DNA from: a virus
Direction: 5' to 3' (one strand)
Virus record (IMG/VR): IMGVR_UViG_3300032296_000978
Location: 1 to 25,231 of that record
Length of the DNA: 25,231 nt
A model generated the notes under the pieces. The model ran no database searches, was not told where the DNA came from, and saw nothing but the letters and a program-made list of their open reading frames with translations. Below are positions 1 through 5,896 of the stretch, piece by piece; position 1 is the first letter of the stretch; every line of letters begins with the position of its first letter. The translations under genes and the position numbers were made by a program.

Positions 1-225
1 ACCGCCAAAAACGGCAAGAAGTACATCAAATTGGTTTGTTCAGAACGCAAATCTGAGGGCAAATTTGGCGAAACACACTACATCGCACTGAGCCAAAGCA
101 AAGAAGAACGCGAGGCGAAGAAGCCCACTACCTATGTGGGCGGTGCGAAGGCTTACAAAAGTGTAACTAACAAAGAGGTAACACCTGAACCAGCCTACAA
201 AGGGGGCGATATATTACCATTCTGA
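1..225 (+). CDS. Hypothetical phage protein, 5'-truncated by the window edge
   Basis: The reading frame is open from base 1 (T-A-K-N-G-K-K-Y-I-K-L-V...) to the TGA at 223-225, so the gene starts outside the window; the TTG at 31 lies inside an already open frame and is probably not the start. The visible 74 residues include an N-terminal beta-like stretch (GKKYIKLV, then GETHYIAL) and a hydrophilic tail ending in GGDILPF. That ending resembles the acidic/aromatic tip of single-stranded DNA-binding proteins, but no OB-fold is recognisable in the part seen. The stop overlaps the start of the next gene by one base (TGATG), which suggests one early transcript and translational coupling. I do not recognise the family; an SSB-like or DNA-metabolism accessory role is only a guess from the tail and the neighbours. 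Confidence 0.7.
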   Translation, partial: TAKNGKKYIKLVCSERKSEGKFGETHYIALSQSKEEREAKKPTTYVGGAKAYKSVTNKEVTPEPAYKGGDILPF

Positions 226-458
226 TGAGCAACTTCGACTGGCAAGCACCGACAAAGGACTTGGTAAACCCGAGCCACTACAAAGACACGCCCATTGAAT
301 GTATTGAGGCCATAAAAGCCGCAATGACTGAGCAGCAATTTCAGGGCTATCTCAGGGGTAATGTCATTAAGTACCTATGGCGTTACGAAAACAAGGGTGG
401 TAAAACGGATTTGGAAAAGGCCGAATGGTATTTAAAAAGATTGATTGAAGAACTATGA
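225..458 (+). CDS. DUF3310 domain protein
   Basis: This 77-residue protein matches the small phage family DUF3310. Visible hallmarks are the VNPSHYK motif near residue 14, IECIEAI around residues 24-30, GYLRGNVIKYLWRY at residues 41-54, and a C-terminal helix GGKTDLEKAEWYLKRL. The family is common in tailed phages, where it is sometimes annotated as a nucleotide-kinase-like or SaV-like protein; its biochemical function is not firmly established. The ATG overlaps the previous stop (TGATG) and the end overlaps the next start (ATGA), so it sits in a tightly packed early operon. Length is normal for the single-domain form. The family call is strong; the function is not known from the sequence. 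Confidence 0.88.
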   Translation: MSNFDWQAPTKDLVNPSHYKDTPIECIEAIKAAMTEQQFQGYLRGNVIKYLWRYENKGGKTDLEKAEWYLKRLIEEL

Positions 459-649
459 CCTACGCACAAAAACAAAAACACTTCATAAAACACCGGGCAA
501 AGGGCGACACTGAGATGCTTGTCAAACAACTGGCTGGGAAGGTTAGCCGAAAGACGATTTTCGATGCGCTGAAAAATGACAGCAAGTACCTACCTGCAAA
601 GCATCAACTTGTAATCGACACGGCCTTTGAGATTGTGGCAGAATTTTAA
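455..649 (+). CDS. Small basic hypothetical protein
   Basis: A 64-residue, lysine-rich protein whose ATG overlaps the preceding stop (ATGA), implying translational coupling. Residues 21-45 (LVKQLAGKVSRKTIFDALKND) have the spacing and residue pattern of a helix-turn-helix: a helix, a short turn at GKVS, then a recognition-like helix. This would fit a small phage DNA-binding regulator, but the length is minimal and no family is recognised. No membrane segment or signal peptide is visible. It is the last tightly coupled gene of the first early block; an AT-rich group of genes of different composition follows it. Confidence 0.65.
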   Translation: MTYAQKQKHFIKHRAKGDTEMLVKQLAGKVSRKTIFDALKNDSKYLPAKHQLVIDTAFEIVAEF

Positions 650-660
650 AAGATAAGTAT

Positions 661-873
661 ATGTCAAAAGAAATAAAAAAAATAAGAAGTTTTGTCGAGG
701 AAGAAATACAACAAGCAAAAGATAATAAAAGGATATATGGGTGGATGTGTAAACATTTTAAAAATTACTATGAAGGCAAAATATCATGTTGTGAAAATTT
801 ATTGATGTTTATTGACACTGAATTTAATATGTTGGAAGAAAAAAAAGACACAAATGAAAATACAACAAATTGA
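661..873 (+). CDS. AT-rich small hypothetical protein
   Basis: A 70-residue, lysine- and glutamate-rich protein, predicted mostly helical, with a paired cysteine (SCC) near residue 43. The codons are conspicuously A/T-ending compared with the genes on both sides, and the surrounding DNA is A-rich. It overlaps the next gene start (ATG at 854) by 20 bases. There is no clear Shine-Dalgarno sequence, only an A-rich leader (AAAAGATAAG), which is usual for Bacteroidota. No family is recognised. The composition suggests recent acquisition together with the two genes that follow. It could be an inhibitor of a host function, a common role for small early phage proteins, but nothing in the sequence shows this. 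Confidence 0.55.
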   Translation: MSKEIKKIRSFVEEEIQQAKDNKRIYGWMCKHFKNYYEGKISCCENLLMFIDTEFNMLEEKKDTNENTTN

Positions 874-1117
874 ATTAAAAAAGGATATATCACAATTTAT
901 TAAAATTCCTGAGAAATCTGAGATAATGGACATTCAGATATTAAATGGTAAGTTTGTTATGTGGTATTTAAGCAATCCTAAAAATAAAAAAATTGAAGTA
1001 AAAATCAATATTTATACAACTGGCACGGACATACACGAAAATTCATTAAATAAAGAATATTTATCCTCTATAAAAGAAGGAGAACATGTTTGGCACTTTT
1101 TTATGTCATACGAATAG
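854..1117 (+). CDS. DUF7352-like small phage protein
   Basis: The start chosen is the ATG at 854 rather than the earlier in-frame ATG at 812, because the extra 14 residues are low-complexity lysine codons lying inside the previous gene. The 87-residue product has the order I remember for the phage family DUF7352: an N-terminal strand (IELKKDIS), a proline-containing turn (IKIPEKSEIMDIQ), the ILNGKFVMWYL strand, a charged turn, INIYTTGTDI, and a C-terminal HVWHFFMSYE. In that family the equivalents read roughly vQ..ng.l.lWalvdp, TGh.i and FVWHvfe. Function is unknown. The DNA is AT-rich like its two neighbours. The assignment comes from pattern memory and could be confirmed with an HMM search. 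Confidence 0.68.
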   Translation: MKIQQIELKKDISQFIKIPEKSEIMDIQILNGKFVMWYLSNPKNKKIEVKINIYTTGTDIHENSLNKEYLSSIKEGEHVWHFFMSYE

Positions 1118-1130
1118 TGTAATTCATTTA

Positions 1131-1295
1131 ATGTACATAACCCTCGTTTATTGGAACGCTGCAAATAATGTTAACTATTATCCCGTACCGCCCGAAGAAG
1201 TTGAAAGGACAATCAAACACTACCAGCGCAAAGGGTACAAGTGTGCTATTTACACCCCGGAACTGATTGAACAAATAAAAAATTCTGAAAAATAA
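1131..1295 (+). CDS. Small hypothetical protein
   Basis: The likely start is the ATG at 1131, just after the previous stop at 1117; the in-frame ATG at 1086 would place 10 codons inside that gene. The 54-residue product starts with a short hydrophobic strand (MYITLVYW), followed by an amphipathic, basic C-terminal half (PPEEVERTIKHYQRKGYK) and the IYTPELIEQI motif. This alternation of strand and helix could be a small alpha/beta fold, but no family is recognised. Its composition returns toward that of the flanking genes after about base 1180. A promoter-like sequence lies directly after its stop codon. Confidence 0.55.
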   Translation: MYITLVYWNAANNVNYYPVPPEEVERTIKHYQRKGYKCAIYTPELIEQIKNSEK

Positions 1296-1296
1296 T

Positions 1297-1326
1297 TTGG
1301 AAGTTTAGTTTTTTATACTATATTCG
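1297..1326 (+). promoter_or_regulatory. Putative Bacteroidota-type promoter before the annealase gene
   Basis: TTG at 1297-1299 is followed after 19 bases by TATATTCG at 1319-1326. This fits the Bacteroidota pattern TTG-N19-TAnnTTTG with one mismatch. The start codon at 1334 lies only 7 bases beyond the box, so the transcript would have almost no leader. Inference from sequence only. Confidence 0.55.
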
Positions 1327-1333
1327 CATCATT

Positions 1334-1798
1334 ATGAATGACATACTTAAAAAACCAATCACAGCCTCAGAAATCGAATGGCGTGTGCAACAGCAGACCA
1401 GCACGGGCAAACTCATTGTCGTGCCTTACATCACCAACAGATGCGTAATGGAACGCTTTGATGAAGCCTTTGGGGCATCAAATTGGACATCTGAATTTAG
1501 GGAAATCGGCAACGGGTTTATCTGCCGACTATCCGTAACCATTGACAAAAAATTTGTTTACCGTGAAGACGGAGCAAGCAAGACAAACATAGAACCTGAG
1601 AAGGGCGGCATATCCGATGCGATGAAAAGGGCAGCGGTTCAATTTGGTTTAGGTCGTTGCCTTTATGCTTATCCCCGTGTAATGATTGAAACGGACGACA
1701 AATTCATTCCTCACTGGGCTTTTGCCAAACTTGACAAACTTGTTGAGTGGGTAAACGCTGGGAACTTCAAAGAAATAATAATACTTCAAAACAAATAA
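1334..1798 (+). CDS. Rad52/Rad22-family single-strand annealing protein
   Basis: The 154-residue product has the conserved blocks of the phage Rad52/Rad22 family (PF04098): an RCVMERFDEAFGASNW block near residues 36-51, GNGFICRLSVTID near 58-70, and the diagnostic KGGISDAMKRAAVQFGLGR at about 90-109 followed by LYAYP. Proteins of this family bind single-stranded DNA and promote annealing of complementary strands during phage replication and recombination, usually as oligomeric rings in the cytoplasm. Length is typical of the short phage form that keeps only the annealing domain. A separate promoter precedes it, and three small genes follow in a packed row. A partner exonuclease or SSB is not visible in the window, although the truncated first gene could be the SSB. 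Family call is confident; activity is inferred from family. Confidence 0.88.
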   Translation: MNDILKKPITASEIEWRVQQQTSTGKLIVVPYITNRCVMERFDEAFGASNWTSEFREIGNGFICRLSVTIDKKFVYREDGASKTNIEPEKGGISDAMKRAAVQFGLGRCLYAYPRVMIETDDKFIPHWAFAKLDKLVEWVNAGNFKEIIILQNK

Positions 1799-1800
1799 CT

Positions 1801-2205
1801 ATGATTACACCTGACATTACCGACATGATTTTCGCAGTTGAGGAAGGCAATGCCAACGCCCTCGAAATCTATTGCGCCCTTCACAAATTAGAGGCGCAGG
1901 TCAAAGCGGCCAAAGACCAAATCAAACACCTTGCCATTGACGAAGCCAGTAAGCATGGCAAGACATTCACCTTTATGGGTTTTGAAATTCAGCAGAAGGC
2001 ATTGCCCGGACGCTGGAAGTTTGACCACATCGACGACTGGAATGCTGCAAAATTCAAGTTGCAAAGCATCGAAGACCTTGCAAAGTGGGCGCATAAATCA
2101 CTTGAAAAAGGAGTGCAACCCATTACCGATGACGGAGAAGTGATTACCCCTGCCAACTATACACCCGGTGGCGACACCATAGCATTGAGGGAGGTGGAAG
2201 CATGA
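1801..2205 (+). CDS. Hypothetical protein encoded next to the annealase
   Basis: The ATG at 1801 lies two bases after the annealase stop; an in-frame ATG at 1747 exists but is inside the annealase gene. The 134-residue protein has an N-terminal helical half with a coiled-coil-like stretch (EIYCALHKLEAQVKAAKDQIKHLAIDEAS), then a beta-rich part (FTFMGFEIQQKALPGRWKFD) and a helix (IEDLAKWAHKSLEKG). Similar small proteins often accompany phage recombination genes. I do not recognise a named family. Spacing says it is co-translated with the annealase, so a role in recombination or replication is the reasonable inference. The end overlaps the next start (ATGA). Confidence 0.7.
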   Translation: MITPDITDMIFAVEEGNANALEIYCALHKLEAQVKAAKDQIKHLAIDEASKHGKTFTFMGFEIQQKALPGRWKFDHIDDWNAAKFKLQSIEDLAKWAHKSLEKGVQPITDDGEVITPANYTPGGDTIALREVEA

Positions 2206-2417
2206 CACCCGTACAACTTGTCATTCAAGACCTGCAAAAGGCAGGCTGGCCAGTGTTAAGAGCCGAAGCAGAAAAGTGGCTCAGTAATGAACGCACACGC
2301 ATTGAACAAGCCTACTATGCCGGGCGTGAAGACTTGGACTGCAAACGCAACGACATGGCAGAGGCTTACGAAGATGCGGCAGAATACTATGTTCAAACAT
2401 ACGGAGGTGCAAAATGA
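2202..2417 (+). CDS. Small hypothetical protein
   Basis: A 71-residue, acidic, probably all-helical protein whose ATG overlaps the preceding stop (ATGA) and whose end overlaps the next start in the same way. It contains several aromatic residues in helical spacing (AYYAGRED, AEYYVQTYGG). There is no signal peptide or membrane segment, and no recognisable family. Its place between the annealase partner and a small membrane protein suggests an accessory early gene translated by re-initiation. Codon use resembles that of its neighbours, so there is no sign of recent transfer. Confidence 0.62.
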   Translation: MTPVQLVIQDLQKAGWPVLRAEAEKWLSNERTRIEQAYYAGREDLDCKRNDMAEAYEDAAEYYVQTYGGAK

Positions 2418-2611
2418 TTATCATTGCCGGGGTGCTTACATACTTCCTTTATTGGCTCGTTATCCCCACCAAAACGATTGAACAACCAGAAGCCACACCT
2501 TACACTTTTGAACGCGACAAAGCCGTTGAAAATGCGAATGAAACATTTAACGCTTGGGCGGAATTGCGTAGGCAAATCGACATCGAAAAGAAGGAGGGTC
2601 GGTTAAGCTAA
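2414..2611 (+). CDS. Small single-pass membrane protein
   Basis: The 65-residue product opens with a strongly hydrophobic segment (MIIIAGVLTYFLYWLVI, residues 1-17) that should act as an uncleaved membrane anchor, followed by a charged, helical cytoplasmic tail. The start overlaps the preceding stop (ATGA). It is the last gene before an intrinsic terminator at 2654-2685, so it closes the annealase transcription unit. No family is recognised. Small early membrane proteins in phages can act in superinfection exclusion or host takeover, but there is no direct evidence for either here. A same-strand ORF in another frame at 2424 lacks comparable features and was discarded. Confidence 0.62.
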   Translation: MIIIAGVLTYFLYWLVIPTKTIEQPEATPYTFERDKAVENANETFNAWAELRRQIDIEKKEGRLS

Positions 2612-2653
2612 AGCCTGACAAAACACTTTCAAAAGTAAGACTAAACACTGACA

Positions 2654-2685
2654 AAAAGGGGAGCATTGCGTTCCCCTTTTCTTTT
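2654..2685 (+). terminator. Intrinsic terminator after the annealase unit
   Basis: AAAAGGGGA at 2654-2662 pairs perfectly with TCCCCTTTT at 2672-2680 around a 9-base loop, and the T-run continues to 2685. The 3' part overlaps the promoter of the next gene. Confidence 0.85.
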
Positions 2686-2695
2686 GGTACATTTA
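2666..2695 (+). promoter_or_regulatory. Promoter with the GTACATTT motif, plus strand
   Basis: GTACATTT occupies 2687-2694. Read as a Bacteroidota -7 box it is TACATTTA (2688-2695), with TTG at 2666-2668 exactly 19 bases upstream, inside the terminator loop. The start codon at 2703 is 8 bases after the motif. The same 8-mer precedes four late genes on the other strand. Confidence 0.65.
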
Positions 2696-2702
2696 TACTT
2701 AG

Positions 2703-3704
2703 ATGAACAAAACTCTACTCGTAGAAAAATACATCCGCAAATACTGCGACGAAAACAACCAATTAACCATTCCAAAACAAACCCTTGCTCGTTTGATTTA
2801 CAACGAAAACCACGGGCTTTTCAGCGGAATAGATGCGGTGCGAAACATTGTGAGGTCATTGACTGGCTCAAATAAAACCAACACCAAGGCACTGCCGGGA
2901 TTTTCGCAACCCAGCACAATCGAAGACGGTCTCCGCAAATACAAACTATTCACCAAGCTGCCCGAACCAAAAGAAAAAATCCTTAAACCCGGAGCGTGGC
3001 TGGTGATGTCGGATATTCACTTTCCTGAACATGACCCGACAGCCATTGCCGCATCTTTACAACTGGCAAAAAATGCAAATGTTGACGGGATTGTGTTGAA
3101 TGGCGACATAATCGATATGTACGAAGTGAGCCGGTTTATTAAGGAAGTAGGCAGGCCGTCAATCAAAACCGAACTTGAAATGACACGAAGTTTTTTTCAG
3201 TTACTCAGGGACGAATTTGGGGATATTCCTATCGTTTACAAGTTCGGCAATCACGAAGAAAGAATGCGGAACTACCTGCTCACAAACGCCCGTGCGATTG
3301 CTGAATTAGACGGCATCGGACTTGAAGACCAGTTGCAACTCAAAAAATTTGGTATTGATGTGGTTTACCGGGAACGGATAAGAGCCGGGAAACTTGACAT
3401 ATTGCACGGCCACGAATTGCAGAAGGGAATTTCTGCCCCGGTTAACCCAGCACGGGGGGCGTTTTTAAGGGCTAAAAGTTCACTGCTAATAGGACACCAC
3501 CACCAAACCAGCACACATCACGAAAACAACCTTAAACGCGACCAGATTGTATGTTATTCAATCGGCTGCCATTGTACTTTGACACCGGAATATAACCCGT
3601 TCGGTTATACCCGGCAAAATCACGGGGGCGCAATCGTTGAAATTTTAAAGGGTGGCAATTTCAAAGTGAACAATTACAGAATAATCAACGGGAGTGTGTA
3701 CTAA
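2703..3704 (+). CDS. Calcineurin-like metallophosphoesterase
   Basis: The 333-residue protein carries the complete metal-binding motif set of the calcineurin-like phosphoesterase fold: SDIHFPEH (Asp104, His106), GDIID (Asp135, Asp138), FGNHEER (Asn183, His184), HGHE (His235, His237) and IGHHH (His265-His267). Together these bind two metal ions and hydrolyse phosphodiester or phosphomonoester bonds. The substrate cannot be read from sequence. Residues 1-90 form an additional N-terminal region with a possible helix-turn-helix (IPKQTLARLIYNENHG), so the protein may bind DNA or RNA. It starts its own transcription unit behind a terminator and promoter. Its stop overlaps the next start (TAATG). 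Family assignment is strong. A role in nucleotide recycling, DNA processing or counter-defence remains open. Confidence 0.87.
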   Translation: MNKTLLVEKYIRKYCDENNQLTIPKQTLARLIYNENHGLFSGIDAVRNIVRSLTGSNKTNTKALPGFSQPSTIEDGLRKYKLFTKLPEPKEKILKPGAWLVMSDIHFPEHDPTAIAASLQLAKNANVDGIVLNGDIIDMYEVSRFIKEVGRPSIKTELEMTRSFFQLLRDEFGDIPIVYKFGNHEERMRNYLLTNARAIAELDGIGLEDQLQLKKFGIDVVYRERIRAGKLDILHGHELQKGISAPVNPARGAFLRAKSSLLIGHHHQTSTHHENNLKRDQIVCYSIGCHCTLTPEYNPFGYTRQNHGGAIVEILKGGNFKVNNYRIINGSVY

Positions 3705-3967
3705 TGTTGACAAGGCCATTGATAATTGATGTACTGGCAGCGGACGAAGAAGGGGAACAACTCGAAGATTTGGGGTTGCAACCCGATTTATGGGAAGCCC
3801 CAAGTTTTCAAATTGCCATTTGGAATGTTGAGTATGTTATGGAAGATATCCGGAGCACCAAGTCCACGCCCTTAACAATGATTTGCACTGGCAGCGAAGA
3901 ATGGCTAACTTTGATGACCACAAAACAAGTCAATGAAAAAATCATGCAATGCATGAAATTATATTAG
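3704..3967 (+). CDS. Small acidic hypothetical protein
   Basis: An 87-residue acidic protein whose ATG overlaps the stop of the phosphoesterase gene by one base, so it is probably translated by re-initiation. The sequence suggests a mixed alpha/beta fold (PLIIDVLAA, FQIAIWNVEYVME, PLTMICTGSEEWLTL) with a C-terminal helix (KQVNEKIMQCMKL). There is no signal peptide or membrane segment. No family is recognised. Its TAG stop overlaps the first base of the tRNA-like gene that follows, so both may be cut from one transcript. The close coupling suggests a functional link to the phosphoesterase, but this is inference. Confidence 0.65.
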   Translation: MLTRPLIIDVLAADEEGEQLEDLGLQPDLWEAPSFQIAIWNVEYVMEDIRSTKSTPLTMICTGSEEWLTLMTTKQVNEKIMQCMKLY

Positions 3968-4082
3968 CCCGGTTAGTGTAAATTGGTAACATCACCCTTC
4001 CGGATAACTTGTCAGTAGGTTGCAAGGCTCGACGCGAAAAACAAAAAGAGGGTGGCTGTGAGTTCGAGTCTCACACCGGGAG
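3967..4082 (+). tRNA. tRNA-like gene with an oversized anticodon region
   Basis: The two ends form a tRNA. Acceptor strands GCCCGGT (3967-3973) and ACCGGGA (4075-4081) give six pairs plus a G-A mismatch at the first position. The D-stem is GTGT/ACAT with a GG-containing loop. The T-arm is perfect: GTGAG, TTCGAGT, CTCAC at 4058-4074. The anticodon stem CACCCT/AGGGTG (3993-3998 and 4049-4054) encloses about 50 bases instead of 7, and no standard anticodon with U33 can be assigned confidently. CCA is not encoded. It may carry a small intron-like insert, be a decayed tRNA, or be a tRNA-mimic RNA. It lies between convergent transcripts. Amino-acid identity is not called. Confidence 0.6.
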
Positions 4083-4706
4083 CTAAACTTCAAACAGCGT
4101 GTAATCTATGCGCTGCCCGTTTGAGAATAGTTTGCATACTTCAAACCACATTGCATCTTGCACCACATGACACCCGGCAGACCAGCCGTTGATCGTGGCA
4201 GCAACACCACCGCGATGCAGGTTTATTCCAAACAATCCAAATTGCTTTATGTGGCTATCAATTAAGCGGTTTTTATTGCCGTCCCGGTAGATTGTTATTG
4301 GCAGAACCTGCATAAAGTAAGGGGCGTTCAGCCACAAAAACTTCCAATTTGCAGCCGTTACAAATTGATGCGCCCCGATTATTTGCTGTTCACACGCTAT
4401 GGCAGTGCCCGTAATTCCACCAACGGTCAAAGGATTGAACACATAGTAATCCCCTGCGGTTGTTGAGCAAGGCAAAGCCATAACGGGAAGCCCTGATTTA
4501 TACACCGCCACGAAGTCATCAAAGGTATTTGTGAGGTTTTTGTCCGTTCTTATCCACACCAGCCCGTCTTTTGGCATTAACCACTTGCGTTTTTCTAAAT
4601 TCGTCTTTACATATTGATGCAAAGCGGTCAATGTACGCTGCCCTACTATGCCGTCAACAACTAATTGCGCCCCGTTGGCATTCAAAATCTCTTGTAACTT
4701 TCTCAT
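4083..4706 (-). CDS. Endolysin, L,D-transpeptidase/YkuD-like
   Basis: Residues 1-33 resemble half of a peptidoglycan-binding repeat (LQEILNANGAQLVVDGIVG, TLTALHQYV). The rest ends in the catalytic block FGINLHRGG, then NGWSAGCHVV about a dozen residues later: His164, Ser176, Gly178 and the nucleophile Cys179 fit the His...S-x-G-C pattern of YkuD-type enzymes. RDGNKNRLID (141-150) looks like a calcium-binding loop, a feature I associate with this lysin type. The enzyme would act on peptidoglycan cross-links in the periplasm. There is no signal peptide, so export should depend on the holin-like proteins encoded just upstream. It is the last gene of the late unit, and its start overlaps the spanin-like gene (ATGA). 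Confidence 0.75.
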   Translation of the reverse strand: MRKLQEILNANGAQLVVDGIVGQRTLTALHQYVKTNLEKRKWLMPKDGLVWIRTDKNLTNTFDDFVAVYKSGLPVMALPCSTTAGDYYVFNPLTVGGITGTAIACEQQIIGAHQFVTAANWKFLWLNAPYFMQVLPITIYRDGNKNRLIDSHIKQFGLFGINLHRGGVAATINGWSAGCHVVQDAMWFEVCKLFSNGQRIDYTLFEV

Positions 4707-5242
4707 TTTGCGATGACTCCTATCAACACCCCGGCCAAAAATGACCAGTTACGCTGTCTTTTAACCTTTGTATTAACCCTTTTCAGGTATGAATTTTCAT
4801 TCGATAGGGCTTTTATACCCGATTGTGTACGATTTATGATACTATCTTTCGCACTTATTGCCACTTTTTGCGACAATATAACCTTGTCTTGCTTTTCGAT
4901 TATTTCGCAGTCCAATTCCACAATCCTGAAAAGGCTGTCATTCTCTTGCAGCAGGTAAGTTATTTTGGCAGTATCTTCGAGAGCACCCCAAAAAGTATCA
5001 TTTAAACGCCTTTCGCGCCACTTTGTAACCTCAATAATACTTACAGACCTTTTTTGTTTTAAAGTGTCTGTAATGCGCTGTAATGAATCCGCAACTTTTA
5101 ACGCCCTGCCAGCAACCTGCGCAAAGCTGTCGATTTTCCTATCCGCTAAAACGCCCTGTCCGTACATTTCGACTTTGGTGAAGATGCGGATCACCGCCCA
5201 AGTGAGTATAAGTAGCCCGGCAACGATTACAAAAACCCTCAT
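4703..5242 (-). CDS. Spanin-like (Rz-type) membrane coiled-coil protein
   Basis: The 179-residue product has an N-terminal transmembrane segment (VFVIVAGLLILTWAVIRIF, residues 3-21) and a long charged, heptad-like region (roughly 35-165, including TYLLQENDSLFRIVELDCEI). The C-terminal hydrophobic stretch is WSFLAGVLIGVIAK. Anchor plus periplasmic coiled coil is the layout of inner-membrane spanins, which disrupt the outer membrane at lysis. A second hydrophobic end would fit a two-ended, unimolecular arrangement, but no lipobox is present. It sits between a holin-like gene and the lysin, both joined by ATGA overlaps, which supports a lysis role. Similar proteins in other phages are annotated only as hypothetical. 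Function is inferred from architecture and context. Confidence 0.62.
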   Translation of the reverse strand: MRVFVIVAGLLILTWAVIRIFTKVEMYGQGVLADRKIDSFAQVAGRALKVADSLQRITDTLKQKRSVSIIEVTKWRERRLNDTFWGALEDTAKITYLLQENDSLFRIVELDCEIIEKQDKVILSQKVAISAKDSIINRTQSGIKALSNENSYLKRVNTKVKRQRNWSFLAGVLIGVIAK

Positions 5243-5418
5243 TCTTCTGCAAAAAAGTTGGTTATGAATTTACCGACCGCCCCACATATTCCCGATGCCA
5301 ACATCAACTTTGGATTGTCGATATTTAGCCCGGCAATGAATAACGACATAGCCGCAATGCTATCGCCAAGCACCCTAAACCTTTTGGGAGTAGGTTCAAA
5401 ATAGTTTTTCAGTTTCAT
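5239..5418 (-). CDS. Holin-like small membrane protein
   Basis: I chose the ATG at 5418 over the TTG at 5451, because the extra codons encode a polar stretch and GGGCAG precedes the ATG at Shine-Dalgarno distance. The 59-residue product opens with a basic segment (MKLKNYFEPTPKRFRVLG), then two hydrophobic segments (SIAAMSLFIAGL and LMLASGICGAVGKFITNFF) and a short acidic tail (AEE). Two membrane segments with charged ends is a class II holin layout. Proteins with the pattern NYF.PTPK...GD followed by GKF.TNFF occur next to lysis genes in Bacteroidota phages. Its end overlaps the spanin-like gene (ATGA). It would form the membrane lesion releasing the leaderless lysin. Confidence 0.65.
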   Translation of the reverse strand: MKLKNYFEPTPKRFRVLGDSIAAMSLFIAGLNIDNPKLMLASGICGAVGKFITNFFAEE

Positions 5419-5520
5419 CTGCCCTGCCCTCTGTATTTTTTGGTTCTGCAATGTTTGTTTTCAGACTTCGTGTGCCGCCCTAACTTTGGTTTCGGTTTCG
5501 GCTGCCACTTTACTATCTCT

Positions 5521-5682
5521 TTACTTTTTGCCATTTTTCAATTTTTGATATATGCCTATGCACGACAAAATAAATGCTGCCGTAAATGATAGGTATTGCA
5601 TCAATGGTAGAAGTTTTGATGCAAATCCAGCCAGCCATAACAGCCAACTGCCTATGATGCTGTTATCCAACTGGTCTTTCAT
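5521..5682 (-). CDS. 53-residue membrane protein, possible second holin or antiholin
   Basis: The minus strand encodes ATG AAA GAC CAG TTG at 5682 and stops at TAA (5523-5521). The product starts MKDQLDNSIIGSWLLWLAG, continues FASKLLPLMQYLSFTAAF and ends IYQKLKNGKK. It has two hydrophobic segments (about residues 9-20 and 24-44) and a basic tail. It overlaps the upstream gene by 20 bases and fills an otherwise empty gap of about 200 bases in the lysis cassette. The positive C-terminus and two membrane helices suit a holin or antiholin partner of the protein at 5239-5418. No family is recognised, and the size makes the call moderate. The remaining 100 bases to the next gene contain nothing I can identify. 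Confidence 0.6.
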   Translation of the reverse strand: MKDQLDNSIIGSWLLWLAGFASKLLPLMQYLSFTAAFILSCIGIYQKLKNGKK

Positions 5683-5896
5683 CTTTCGGTTTGTATTCAA
5701 TTCGTGTCATGCCAGCCCAAATTTGCGGGTAATCTTTTTTCAAAAACTGAAATTCGGCCATGCAATATTCTTCATCGCTTACTATCCAATTACCTTCCGC
5801 ATCTTGCACGGGATTTAACCGACTGCCCTCAGTGCCTTGCAGTTGCCTTACATCGTCAATATTAATCCCTTCCGGAAATTTCCAAACTAAAATCAT
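5663..5896 (-). CDS. Small acidic hypothetical protein
   Basis: A 77-residue protein whose ATG overlaps the stop of the upstream fibre-like gene by four bases. It starts with a short strand (MILVWKFP), then an acidic middle with a DAEGNWIVSDEEY turn, and ends in charged residues (EYKPKDERPVG). There is no membrane segment. It may be an accessory or chaperone for the adjacent fibre protein: small genes at the 3' side of fibre genes often encode assembly proteins. There is no motif to prove this. The family is not recognised. Confidence 0.6.
   Translation of the reverse strand: MILVWKFPEGINIDDVRQLQGTEGSRLNPVQDAEGNWIVSDEEYCMAEFQFLKKDYPQIWAGMTRIEYKPKDERPVG

Noticed and set aside
31-225. TTG at 31 as the true start of the first gene
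   Set aside because: The frame is already open from base 1 with protein-like sequence, so the gene most likely begins before the window.
3999-4048. Group I intron in the tRNA-like gene
   Set aside because: The insert is only about 50 bases, far below the size of a group I core, and shows none of its conserved P/Q/R/S elements.
5162-5169. GTACATTT on the plus strand as another promoter
   Set aside because: It lies inside the spanin-like coding sequence of the opposite strand with no plus-strand gene downstream; treated as chance.
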